The position numbers and the translations under genes were made by a program. The notes beneath the pieces are model-generated. The model did not search any database. It had not been told where the DNA came from and was given only the letters and a program-made list of their open reading frames with translations. Below, in pieces: positions 19,301 through 26,601 of a stretch of DNA of 64,000 nt (position 1 is its first letter; each line of letters starts with the position of its first letter). Source of the DNA: Pseudomonadota bacterium (GTDB taxonomy: Bacteria > Pseudomonadota > Gammaproteobacteria > Burkholderiales > Rhodocyclaceae); contig JAGTRT010000006.1 of NCBI GenBank assembly GCA_018261895.1, positions 1 to 64,000 of the forward strand, given 5' to 3'.

Positions 19301-22256
19301 CTGCTAGCAGCAGGTGGTAGCCGGTAATGTCGTTCATCAGGGTGCCGACGGCGAACAGCGTGCCCTGCTCGTCGACCAGCGGGAAATGGACCGTCAGGAA
19401 GTTGTGCGTGCCATCGCTCATGGCTAGCTGTTCGTTTTCCTGAATGGGCGCGTTCTTGCGCATGACTTCAATGTCGCGGGCGCGGAAGCGGGCCGCGATG
19501 TGGGTGTCGAAGATCTGCGCATCCGTTCGCCCCGTGATTTGTCCTACTGCCGACCCTGAGCAGGATTCGACCAAAGCCAGGAAACGCGGGTTGAAGAACT
19601 CGTAGCGCCCGGCCGTATCCTTTACGGCCATGCTGATGGCGGCATGTTCCATGAAGGCAGCCAGTCGCTGCTGGCTTTCCCGCGTCAGGCGCTGTGCTTC
19701 GACCAGTGCGGTTTCATCGGTCAGGCTGATGACGCAGCCATGGTTGTCGCCGGGCCTGACCTGACGCGCCACGCCGCGCAGGACGAAGTGGCGGCCGGCA
19801 TGTTCGATGGTCCGCTCGGCTGACTGCCGGAGACGGATGACCTGATCGATGATGTCCACAACGGCATTCAGGGGATGGCCTGCAAATACGTCGCGCACGC
19901 TGTGCCCGATGCGGCTGTAGTTGAGGTCGAGCAGGCGGGATGCGCTTTCGTTGAAACGAAGCACACGGAACTGGTCGCTGACGACGAGGATCGCGCTGTC
20001 CAGGCTGTTCTGGATGCTTTCGAGGTCGGCGTTGGCATCGGCCAGTTCGGCCGTCTTGACTTGCAACTCTTCGTTGACGGTCGTGAGTTCCTCGTTGGTG
20101 GATTGCAATTCCTCGTTGGAGGCCTGCAACTCTTCATTGGCAGCCTGCAGCTCCTCGTTGGCGGCCTGCAGTTCTTCATTGAGGGCCTGGGTTTCCTCGT
20201 TGGCGGTTTCCAGTTCCTCGATCACCGTCTGGAGATGCTCACGCGTGGCGACCAGTTCTTCCTCGATTTCCTGGCTGGGCAGGCCGCTTGGGTTCTGGCT
20301 GTCGGTCGTTTCGCTGCTGACGGTTTCGGGAACCGGCTCGAAACTCACGATGGCGGCAAGTTCGCCGTATTCGCCGGGGACCGGGTGGATGACCAGACGG
20401 GTCGCGGGTTTACCGGCCTCGCCGGCATGGATGCGGCCGGAGACGGCGGAACGCTTGTGCTGCATCTGATGAACCAGGGTCTGAACCTCGGTTCGCCAAG
20501 GGCGACCAATGAGGTTGAGCAGATTGAAGTCGAGTTTGCCGGCCGGGATCTTGAGGAACTGGCTGACGTCGCCAAAAACGTGCAGGACGTCGAGTTGGCT
20601 GTTCACCATGACACTGGGCGGCACATAGGCACCGAAGGCGGCTTCGGCAAAACGTTCTTCGATGCTCCGCTGGCGGCGCGCCGGACTGCGGCTGAGCGCC
20701 GACATGTCGATGGACAGTGGCACGAAGGAGGGGGCGCCGCTGGCGAGCTCACGTCGGCGGAACAATTTGTGTTCGCGCTCGATCGGGTCGAAGAGGTTTT
20801 CCCGTTGGTAAACGCTCTCCGATTTGCCCAGGAAGAGCAGGCCGCCGGGCGCGAGCGCATAGTGGAAGGTGTCGAGGACTTTTTCCTGTGGCGTGTTCTG
20901 GAAATAGATCAGCAGGTTGCGACAGCTGATCATGTCGAGGCGCAGGAAGGGCGGGTCTTGCAGGACGTTCTGGCGGGCGAAGACGACGGCTTCGCGCAAT
21001 GGCTTGATGACTTCGTAGGCGTCGCCCTGCGGGTGGAAATAGCGGGCGACAAGCTCGGGCGGCATGGCGCTCAGGCTTGATTCGGAATAGACGCCGCGGC
21101 GGGCGTTGGCCATGGCTGCGAGATCAAGATCGGTGGCGAAGATCTGCAGCTTGGTTTCATAACGGCGTTCGCCGAGGAGCTCGAAGAGCAGGATGGCGAT
21201 GGTGTAGGCTTCCTCGCCGGTCGCGCAACCGGGCACCCAGATGCGCACTTCCTCGCCCGGCACCTTCTGTGCGAGGCGTTCCTTGAGATGGCTGCGCAGG
21301 GATTCGAAGGCCTGGGGGTCGCGGAAGAATGCGGTGACCGAGATCAGGATTTCCTTGCACAGCTGGTTGTATTCCTCGGGATTCTTCTCGGCCAGGTTGA
21401 TGTACTCGTCGATTTCATTGACCCGGTTGGCGGCCATGCGGCGCAGGATTCGACGCCAGACGGTGGCTTCCTTGTAGCCCGAGAAGTCGACCTGGGAATG
21501 GCGCTGCACCTTGTAAAGCAGGGCTTTGAGCGTCGTGGGGCTGGCCGCCGGTTGTTCCACCTGCAAGACGGCGCCCTGGCTTTTGACGATGAGCGTCAGT
21601 TCCCGCGCGATTTCGCCCGGCGAGAGCACCCAGTCGGCGCAACCGGTGTCGATGGTCGATTGCGGCATGCCGGAGTATTTGGCGGAGAGCGGGTCCTGCG
21701 CGAAGACCAGGCCGCCGCCAGCCTTGATGGCGCGAGCGCCGGATGCGCCGTCGCTGCCCGTGCCGGAAAGGACGATGGCGATGGCATCTTCGCCACGGCT
21801 TTCGGCCAGTGAGTGGAAGAAGGTATTGACCGAGGGCTTGGGCAGTACCTCGATGCCCGGTTCAATCAGGCGAAAACGTTCGTTTTCGAGAATCAGGTTG
21901 CGATTCGGCGGGGTGATGTAGATTCGGTTGGGCAGCGGGATGGCCCCATCCTCGATCTCCCTGACCTCCAGTTCGGTTGTCCGGGAGAGTAACTGCACCA
22001 TCATGCTGCGGTAGTTGGGCGACAGGTGTTGCAGGACGATGAACGGAACATTGAGGTCCGTCGGCAGACTGGAGGCGAGCGCGGTCAATGCTTCCAGGCC
22101 GCCAGCCGACGCACCGATGGCGACGATGAAACGGCGCTCGACCATGAGCGGCGAGTCGCCCGGATCGGCCTGCGCTGCGATTGGTTCATCCTGATCGTGA
22201 GGTGCTGGATCTTGTTCGGTTTTTGCCGGGCTGCGTTTTTTCGCCATTTTTTTCAT
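19287..22256 (-). CDS. CheB-CheR-PAS hybrid protein
   Basis: 989-aa fusion of a methylesterase (about 42-230: IGASAGGLEAL, LQHLSPNYRSM, SGTGSDGASG), a CheR methyltransferase (245-505: VPGCATGEEAYTIAILLFE, SCRNLLIYFQ), a linker, a long ANEELQA heptad-like coiled coil (665-742) and two PAS domains (about 745-850 and 860-980). It is paralogous to the N-terminal two thirds of the protein at 11510-16051. It is first in an operon with the PAS kinase and FixJ-like regulator. The lysine-rich N-terminus (MKKMAKKRSPAKTEQ) offers two starts, 22256 and 22247. A function in methylation-linked signalling outside a classical che cluster is inferred. Confidence 0.93.
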   Translation of the reverse strand: MKKMAKKRSPAKTEQDPAPHDQDEPIAAQADPGDSPLMVERRFIVAIGASAGGLEALTALASSLPTDLNVPFIVLQHLSPNYRSMMVQLLSRTTELEVREIEDGAIPLPNRIYITPPNRNLILENERFRLIEPGIEVLPKPSVNTFFHSLAESRGEDAIAIVLSGTGSDGASGARAIKAGGGLVFAQDPLSAKYSGMPQSTIDTGCADWVLSPGEIARELTLIVKSQGAVLQVEQPAASPTTLKALLYKVQRHSQVDFSGYKEATVWRRILRRMAANRVNEIDEYINLAEKNPEEYNQLCKEILISVTAFFRDPQAFESLRSHLKERLAQKVPGEEVRIWVPGCATGEEAYTIAILLFELLGERRYETKLQIFATDLDLAAMANARRGVYSESSLSAMPPELVARYFHPQGDAYEVIKPLREAVVFARQNVLQDPPFLRLDMISCRNLLIYFQNTPQEKVLDTFHYALAPGGLLFLGKSESVYQRENLFDPIEREHKLFRRRELASGAPSFVPLSIDMSALSRSPARRQRSIEERFAEAAFGAYVPPSVMVNSQLDVLHVFGDVSQFLKIPAGKLDFNLLNLIGRPWRTEVQTLVHQMQHKRSAVSGRIHAGEAGKPATRLVIHPVPGEYGELAAIVSFEPVPETVSSETTDSQNPSGLPSQEIEEELVATREHLQTVIEELETANEETQALNEELQAANEELQAANEELQASNEELQSTNEELTTVNEELQVKTAELADANADLESIQNSLDSAILVVSDQFRVLRFNESASRLLDLNYSRIGHSVRDVFAGHPLNAVVDIIDQVIRLRQSAERTIEHAGRHFVLRGVARQVRPGDNHGCVISLTDETALVEAQRLTRESQQRLAAFMEHAAISMAVKDTAGRYEFFNPRFLALVESCSGSAVGQITGRTDAQIFDTHIAARFRARDIEVMRKNAPIQENEQLAMSDGTHNFLTVHFPLVDEQGTLFAVGTLMNDITGYHLLLADENI

Positions 22257-22600
22257 CCCTGTTTGCTCGTCGCGTCAGCTACAAGTTGGCGGAATATACG
22301 TCACGGTGAAAAATTGCCATATCCGGGTAACTACGGTCAGCGCGTACCGGAATGGCAATTTTGATGCTTGATTTGAGCCATTGTTCCCAAAATACGCGAA
22401 ACAATATTCTGTTTCCATCGAATTTCACGTTTCAGCGGCTCGGTCATGGGACTGTTGCCGTGCCAGAAGGCTTGGCTTTGTTGCGTCGGGATTGCTTTCG
22501 GTTCGTGACATGACGCCTGGATCGGCGTCGGCGGAAATAGCGTGCGCTTGGGGAGTAAAATTGACGTTTTTCGCCTGATCAATTTGCTGGAATCATTTCA
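22257..22600. other. Divergent intergenic region between the CheB-CheR-PAS operon and gpmI
   Basis: 344 bp without a credible gene. It contains a long near-perfect hairpin (22310-22362) and a GAAACA-N6-TGTTTC inverted repeat (22398-22415), and must hold the promoters for both flanking genes. No copy of the 34-bp element is present. Confidence 0.7.
22310..22362. repeat. Long inverted repeat (hairpin) in a divergent promoter region
   Basis: AAAATTGCCAT (22310-22320) and ATGGCAATTTT (22352-22362) are perfect reverse complements. Inside them TCCGGgTA pairs with TACCGGA apart from a single bulge. The resulting ~18-bp stem with a 15-nt loop is symmetric and ends in A/T runs, like a bidirectional terminator, yet no gene ends here. 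Confidence 0.7.
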
Positions 22601-24241
22601 ATGCTAGAAAAGCTCTCCTCTTTCGGCGGCGTTCAAGGGCCGGTCGTCGTGATCGTCATGGACGGCTACGGCCTGCCGAAGACCGACGTTGGCAGCGCCA
22701 TCGCGGCGGCCCGCAAGCCAACGCTCGACCGCCTCTTCGCGAACTACCCGAATATTCGCCTGCGGGCGCACGGTACGGCGGTCGGCATGCCGTCCGATGA
22801 CGACATGGGCAATTCCGAGGTCGGTCACAACGCCATCGGCGCCGGGCAGGTTTACAGCCAGGGGGCGGCGCTGGTTTCCAACGCGATTGCCTCAGGGGAT
22901 ATCTGGCAGGGCGAGGCCTGGCAGCAGATCGTGGCGGGCGCCAAGGCGGGACGGGGTGTCGTGCATTTCATCGGCCTTTTCTCCGATGGCAACGTGCATA
23001 GCCACATCGACCACCTCAAGGCCATGGTCGTCCAGGCCAAAGCCGAAGGGGTCAGGACGGTGCGCATCCATGCCCTGCTCGACGGCCGTGACGTGCCGGA
23101 AACGAGCGCGCTCGACTATGTCATGCCGTTTGAAGCCTTCCTCGCCGGGATCAGCGACGGTGGCTTCGATGCCCGCATCGCCTCGGGCGGCGGGCGTCAG
23201 TTCATCACCATGGACCGCTACGACGCCAACTGGCCGATGGTCGAGAAGGGCTGGAAAACCCATGTGCTCGGCGAGGGGCCGCAATTCGCCAATGCGACGG
23301 CGGCGGTGAATGGCCTGCGCGAGCGCCACCCGGGCACCATCGACCAGGATCTGCCGGAATTTGTCATCGCCGACGGCGGCCAGCCGATCGGCACCATCGA
23401 GGATGGCGACGCCGTCGTCTTCTTCAACTTCCGCGGTGACCGCGCCATCGAGATCACGCGGGCCTTCGAGGAAGCGGCTTTCGACAAGTTCGACCGCATC
23501 CGCGCGCCGAAGGTGACCTATGCTGGCATGCTCCAGTACGACGGCGACCTCAAGTTGCCGGCCCGCTTCCTCGTTGCGCCGCCGGCGATCAAGGACACCA
23601 CCGGCGAGTGGTTCGCCAAGGCTGGCATTGCCCAGTTCGCCTGCTCGGAAACGCAGAAATTCGGCCACGTGACCTATTTCTGGAACGGCAACCGCTCCGG
23701 CAAGTTCGAGGGCGAAACCTGGCAGGAAATCCCGAGCGATGTCGTGCCTTTCGAGCAGCGTCCGTGGATGAAGGCGGCGGAAATCGCCGACGCGATGATC
23801 GCCGCCATCCAGTCCGGCCAGTACAAGACCCTGCGCTGCAATTTTGCCAACGGCGACATGGTCGGCCACACCGGCAATTTCGAGGCGGCACGGATCGCGG
23901 TCGAGACCGTCGACCTGTCGCTGGCCCGCGTACTGCAGGCGGTCGACGCGGCCGGCGGCGTGGCGCTGATCACGGCCGACCACGGCAACGCCGACGAGAT
24001 GTTCGAACTCGACAAGAAAACGAAACAGCCGGCCTTGAACAAGGATGGCTCGTTCAAGGCCAAGACGGCGCATACCCTGAATCCGGTGCCGCTGATCCTC
24101 TACGACAACGCCAGCGGCGGCAAGCTGGGCCTTCGGCAGACCGAGAAGGCCGGCCTCTCCAACATCGCCGCGACCGTGGCCAATCTGCTCGGGCTCGAAA
24201 AGCACCCGGCCTGGGACGAGAGCCTGCTCGACATCAAGTAA
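22601..24241 (+). CDS. gpmI: 2,3-bisphosphoglycerate-independent phosphoglycerate mutase
   Basis: 546-aa Mn-dependent metalloenzyme of glycolysis/gluconeogenesis that interconverts 3- and 2-phosphoglycerate. Visible metal and catalytic motifs: VMDGYGLP near residue 20, the phosphorylated serine in GNSEVGHNAIGAG near 71, DGRDVP near 165, NGDMVGHTG and ITADHGNADEM in the C-terminal half. It is somewhat longer than the ~510-residue enteric enzymes owing to small insertions. The gene is monocistronic: a hairpin terminator follows and the next genes are on the other strand. Confidence 0.97.
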   Translation: MLEKLSSFGGVQGPVVVIVMDGYGLPKTDVGSAIAAARKPTLDRLFANYPNIRLRAHGTAVGMPSDDDMGNSEVGHNAIGAGQVYSQGAALVSNAIASGDIWQGEAWQQIVAGAKAGRGVVHFIGLFSDGNVHSHIDHLKAMVVQAKAEGVRTVRIHALLDGRDVPETSALDYVMPFEAFLAGISDGGFDARIASGGGRQFITMDRYDANWPMVEKGWKTHVLGEGPQFANATAAVNGLRERHPGTIDQDLPEFVIADGGQPIGTIEDGDAVVFFNFRGDRAIEITRAFEEAAFDKFDRIRAPKVTYAGMLQYDGDLKLPARFLVAPPAIKDTTGEWFAKAGIAQFACSETQKFGHVTYFWNGNRSGKFEGETWQEIPSDVVPFEQRPWMKAAEIADAMIAAIQSGQYKTLRCNFANGDMVGHTGNFEAARIAVETVDLSLARVLQAVDAAGGVALITADHGNADEMFELDKKTKQPALNKDGSFKAKTAHTLNPVPLILYDNASGGKLGLRQTEKAGLSNIAATVANLLGLEKHPAWDESLLDIK

Positions 24242-24256
24242 GCCGTGCAGCAAAGG

Positions 24257-24292
24257 AAAATGGGCGTCTGCCTTGCGGCGGACGCCCATTTC
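24257..24292 (+). terminator. Terminator-like hairpin after gpmI
   Basis: AAATGGGCGTC and GACGCCCATTT form an 11-bp stem with a 12-nt loop starting 16 bp after the gpmI stop. The T-tract is short, but the symmetric A/T flanks allow bidirectional use for the convergent gene at 24346. Confidence 0.75.
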
Positions 24293-24295
24293 AAC

Positions 24296-24329
24296 ATTTC
24301 AATTTTGGCCGTTTTTTCCGGTTGACCGT
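24296..24329 (-). repeat. 34-bp dispersed element, copy 4
   Basis: Minus-strand orientation: ACGGTCAACCGGAAAAAACG then GCCAAAATTGAAAT. It lies directly after the gpmI terminator, between convergent genes. Confidence 0.94.
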
Positions 24330-24345
24330 CAAATCGCCCGGCGGG

Positions 24346-24552
24346 CTAGTCTTTGGACTTGCCCTGCGCCTTTTCCAGTTCGGCGAGCAGCCGCAAGGCC
24401 CGTTCCCGGTTTTTTTCCTTGGCGGCGGCGCGTTCTGCCACTTTTTCCGCTTCTTCCTGGGATGCCTTGAGCAGTGCCTCGTGCGGCGTCAGGCCGCCCA
24501 TGGCTGCGTTGAGCATGCGCTCGACCTGTTCGTCGAGGTCTTTGTCGGGCAT
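24346..24552 (-). CDS. Small charged hypothetical protein
   Basis: 68-aa, highly charged, predicted all-helical protein (MPDKDLDEQVERMLNAAMGG, then a Lys/Glu/Ala-rich helix ending KAQGKSKD). A GGAGATACCG ribosome-binding site precedes the ATG. No family was recognised; it has no signal peptide or membrane segment. It lies 51 bp downstream of the small winged-helix gene on the same strand and could be cotranscribed. Confidence 0.6.
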   Translation of the reverse strand: MPDKDLDEQVERMLNAAMGGLTPHEALLKASQEEAEKVAERAAAKEKNRERALRLLAELEKAQGKSKD

Positions 24553-24604
24553 CGGTATCTCCAGTCAGGTTGGCCTAGCCCGAGGTGGGCTAAAGGGCTG
24601 CTCG

Positions 24605-24853
24605 TTACTTGACGCCCGGCTTGCGGCCTGGCGCCGGGCGTGGAATATACCCTGAAACCCGGCATTGGTATCCTTCAATCGCCTTGCCTTTGACGTAACT
24701 GGTGACGCTGCAACGCGAAATGTCGCCGCGGGCGGACAATTCTGTCAGCGAAGCACGGACGTCTTCCAGAGGCATGTTGATGGCCGCTGCGATATCCAGG
24801 TCGAGCAGCTGGCCATGCTTCTTCAGATGGTCGAGAACTTTCTTGGCGTGCAT
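24605..24853 (-). CDS. Small winged-helix-like protein
   Basis: 82-aa protein starting MHAKKVLDHLKKHGQLLDLD. The pattern helix - DLDIAAAINMPLEDVRASLTELSARGDISRC resembles a short winged helix-turn-helix in which the recognition helix follows the IAAAINMP turn. The tail is basic (RPAPGRKPGVK). The start was placed at 24853 because AAAGGAAT lies just upstream; the frame continues 5' without a better site. Its targets and exact family are unknown. It lies downstream of the candidate small RNA terminator. Confidence 0.65.
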   Translation of the reverse strand: MHAKKVLDHLKKHGQLLDLDIAAAINMPLEDVRASLTELSARGDISRCSVTSYVKGKAIEGYQCRVSGYIPRPAPGRKPGVK

Positions 24854-24962
24854 CAGGATTCCTTTCAAAGGCTTGATGGGCAGCACTAATGTCCCGGGGC
24901 GATTTGCTGCGCCCGTTACAACAGCGATAAGGCTTGTGACTCCGGTTGCGGGGGGAATTTCC

Positions 24963-24991
24963 AAAAAAAGAAGCCCGCACGAGGCGGGCTT
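24963..24991 (-). terminator. Rho-independent terminator of the candidate small RNA
   Basis: On the minus strand AAGCCCGC-CTCGT-GCGGGCTT is followed by CTTTTTTT. No protein gene on that strand ends just upstream, and phaP has its own terminator, so this terminator belongs to a separate short transcript. Confidence 0.88.
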
Positions 24992-25024
24992 AAATCCATT
25001 TCTTGGAGGAGATGGAGGAGACAG
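24963..25024 (-). ncRNA. Candidate ~62-nt small RNA with anti-Shine-Dalgarno loop
   Basis: Minus-strand transcript predicted from a promoter (-35 TTGCGG at 25058-25053, 17-bp spacer, -10 CATAAT at 25035-25030) to the terminator at 24963-24991. The RNA contains two UCUCCUCC-like motifs (complement of 25005-25021), one of which would sit in the 12-nt loop of a 5-bp hairpin, UCCAU / AUGGA. Such loops pair with ribosome-binding sites in several known bacterial small RNAs. The promoter overlaps a TGC-rich palindrome also found upstream of phaP. Start site is predicted, not measured. Confidence 0.6.
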
Positions 25025-25041
25025 TTCCGATTATGCCAACG

Positions 25042-25060
25042 TATGTTGTGCACCGCAACA
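25042..25060. promoter_or_regulatory. TGC-rich palindromic operator at the small RNA promoter
   Basis: ATGTTG-N7-CAACAT palindrome. On the minus strand it contains TGCGGTGCACAA, which differs by one base from the phaP site at 25787-25802 (TGCAGTGCACAA). It covers the predicted -35 box. A PhaR-like regulator is a plausible ligand (inference). Confidence 0.5.
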
Positions 25061-25154
25061 TCTTTTGTGTATCAAATTGTGAATTTCTTCACGAAGATGG
25101 TGCGTATATCGCTACTGTCCTTGCCCTGCAACTGTTTTAGCGATTCACCTAAAC

Positions 25155-25183
25155 GAAAAAGCCCCGCGGCTTGGGCGGGGCTT
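25155..25183 (-). terminator. Rho-independent terminator of phaP
   Basis: On the minus strand AAGCCCCGC-CCAAGCC-GCGGGGCTT followed by TTTCG, 22 bp after the phaP stop. Confidence 0.9.
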
Positions 25184-25205
25184 ATGACCGGTGAAAGTCA
25201 GCGAA

Positions 25206-25721
25206 TTACTTGGACTTCTTGGTCATCGAGGCCATGTTGGCCTGGGCTGCGTCAGCAAATTGCTTGGCAACGGCATTCATGTTGCCGAATGCGGAGTTGG
25301 CGGCAGCGATGGCGCTCTGGATCGCAGCAACGGCACCTTCGGAGCCAGCCGGAGCAGACTTGGTGGCAACGTCAACCATGTTGGCAACCGACTTCTGGAA
25401 GTCGCCGAACTGGGCTTCGACCATCTTGGCCAGATCCTGCTGGGTCTGGGCCGTGATTTCGTAAACCGAACGCGAGTAGGCAACGGCCTTCTCGACAGCC
25501 GGTTGGGCCAGCGCGCTTTGAGCGGCCAGGGCTTCCTTCGGGTCCTTGGCATCCATGACCGACTTGACGCCGGAAACGGTATCTTCCAGGGCGGCACGGG
25601 CGGTGTTCAGGTTCAGGGCGGCGATGCGCTCGGCGGAAGCCAGGGCGGTGTTGGCAACGGACAACAGGGAGTCAACAGTGGCTTTGTTGGCGGCGGCGAA
25701 TTGCTCGGGATTGATGGACAT
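25206..25721 (-). CDS. phaP: Phasin (PhaP-type PHA granule protein)
   Basis: 171-aa helical protein of the phasin_2 family: MSINPEQFAAANKATVDSLL at the N-terminus, ALNLNTARAALEDTVSGVKSVMDAKDPKEALAAQ in the centre and a Lys-rich end (ASMTKKSK). It coats polyhydroxyalkanoate granules. The start was placed at ATG 25721, preceded by GGAGA at a spacing of 7; the upstream in-frame extension has no phasin similarity and crosses the promoter. A TATACT -10 box (25768-25763) and a TGC-rich operator lie upstream, and its own terminator follows. Regulation by a PHA-sensing repressor of the PhaR type is expected for phasins. Confidence 0.92.
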   Translation of the reverse strand: MSINPEQFAAANKATVDSLLSVANTALASAERIAALNLNTARAALEDTVSGVKSVMDAKDPKEALAAQSALAQPAVEKAVAYSRSVYEITAQTQQDLAKMVEAQFGDFQKSVANMVDVATKSAPAGSEGAVAAIQSAIAAANSAFGNMNAVAKQFADAAQANMASMTKKSK

Positions 25722-25762
25722 GTGTTGTCTCCAAAAAGGGTTATCAATGTGTTTCGTCACTG

Positions 25763-25802
25763 AGTATAGCGCACAAAACATAAAAATTGTGCACTGCAGC
25801 AA
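25763..25802 (-). promoter_or_regulatory. phaP promoter with TGC-rich operator
   Basis: TATACT at 25768-25763 is a good -10 box. About 18 bp further upstream TTGCTGCAGTGCACAA (25802-25787 on the minus strand) covers the -35 region. The TGCAGTGCACAA part recurs with one change at 25042-25060. The TGC-rich motif suggests a PhaR-family repressor site (inference). Confidence 0.55.
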
Positions 25803-25814
25803 TTTATAAATTCT

Positions 25815-26315
25815 CTACGCATCCGGGCTTGGCGGCTGGTGCATTCGCTTGAATTCCGCGACCAGCCCAATGGCCGCGTCTTCAATCATTTCAAGGACTT
25901 CGGCGAAGCGTCCGCCCAGCGTGAGGTAGGGGTCGGGAATCTCCTCTTCCATGAAATAGCATGCGTAGTCCATGAACAGCCTGATGCGCATGAGTTGGCT
26001 TTCCGTGGCCATCCGCCGCAGGTTGTAGAGGTTGCTCCGATCCATGGCGAGGATGAGGTCGAAATCTTCCATGTCCTGCCAGCCGATTTTTTTGGCGCGA
26101 ATCTGCGAGAGGTCATACCCCCGTGTCCAGGCTGCACGCTGGCTGTTTGCATCGCAAGCCTCGCCCACGCGAAAACCGTGGGTCCCGGCAGAAGAAACTT
26201 CGATCGTCTCAGCCAGCCCGCTCTTCTCGAACTGCTTGCGCAACACCGCCTCTGCCGTCGGCGAGCGACAGACGTTGGTGCGGCACACACAGAGGATACG
26301 GAAGGGGCGCTTCAT
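25815..26315 (-). CDS. Low-molecular-weight protein-tyrosine phosphatase
   Basis: 166-aa arsenate-reductase-fold phosphatase. The P-loop near residue 9 reads LCVCRTNVCRSPTAEAV (CX5R with nucleophilic Cys11 in CRTNVCR), and the general-acid loop DPY is present near residue 128 (IPDPYLTLGG). The canonical third P-loop residue Gly is replaced by Thr (C-R-T-N-V-C-R instead of C-x-G-N-x-C-R), which is unusual but does not remove catalytic residues. No tyrosine-kinase or capsule genes are adjacent. It lies 93 bp upstream of phaP on the same strand, beyond the phaP promoter. Confidence 0.9.
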   Translation of the reverse strand: MKRPFRILCVCRTNVCRSPTAEAVLRKQFEKSGLAETIEVSSAGTHGFRVGEACDANSQRAAWTRGYDLSQIRAKKIGWQDMEDFDLILAMDRSNLYNLRRMATESQLMRIRLFMDYACYFMEEEIPDPYLTLGGRFAEVLEMIEDAAIGLVAEFKRMHQPPSPDA

Positions 26316-26491
26316 GTTCCTGTCGGATGGTGGCGATCAATGTCCTGTTTTTGTGGCGGGGGCGGCCAATCAGCCATGTCTGCCGACATCCTGATGATTG
26401 GCGAGCAGAAATTCCTTCGGATAGATCAATAAATGCCAATAGGATATTCTTCGTCGCACATCAGGTAAAGCTGATTGATAAATATTACTCA

Positions 26492-26566
26492 AAAGCACAA
26501 AGGATGCTTCGGTTTTTCCGAAGGGTGCCTGAAGGCAAGCGGGGTGGTTGCCAGAGGCCGTGCTTT
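26492..26566 (+). ncRNA. Structured 5' leader upstream of the TerC-family gene (candidate riboswitch-like RNA)
   Basis: A closing stem AAAGCAC / GTGCTTT (26492-26498 with 26560-26566) encloses CUUCGG-UUUUU-CCGAAG, then TGCC-TGAA-GGCA which competes with GGCAA-N9-TTGCC for the same GGCA. The segment ends 35 bp before the TerC start. Some TerC/Alx genes elsewhere are controlled by the yybP-ykoY manganese riboswitch, but its conserved GGGGAGUAG-like core is not evident, so the class is unassigned. Confidence 0.4.
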
Positions 26567-26601
26567 CTAGAATAGGCAGAATAATTTTTAAGCTGATCGC
26601 C

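Larger units (their letters stand above)
24854..25205. other. Intergenic region holding a candidate small RNA
   Basis: 352 bp between the winged-helix gene and phaP. On the minus strand it contains the phaP terminator (25155-25183), a TGC-rich palindrome (25042-25060) overlapping a promoter, a C-rich transcript and a second terminator (24963-24991). A 42-codon plus-strand frame (25012-25140) exists but its ribosome-binding site abuts the ATG, so it is not called. Confidence 0.7.

Noticed and set aside
25012..25140. A 42-codon plus-strand frame (MEETVPIMPTYVVHRN...) in the phaP intergene.
   Set aside because: The GGAGGAG motif directly abuts the ATG, the frame lies antisense to the candidate small RNA and promoter, and no family was recognised.
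26492..26566. Assignment of the TerC leader to the yybP-ykoY, glycine or c-di-GMP riboswitch classes.
   Set aside because: Isolated resemblances (e.g. AAGCGGGG) occur, but the conserved cores of these classes are not present in the right order.
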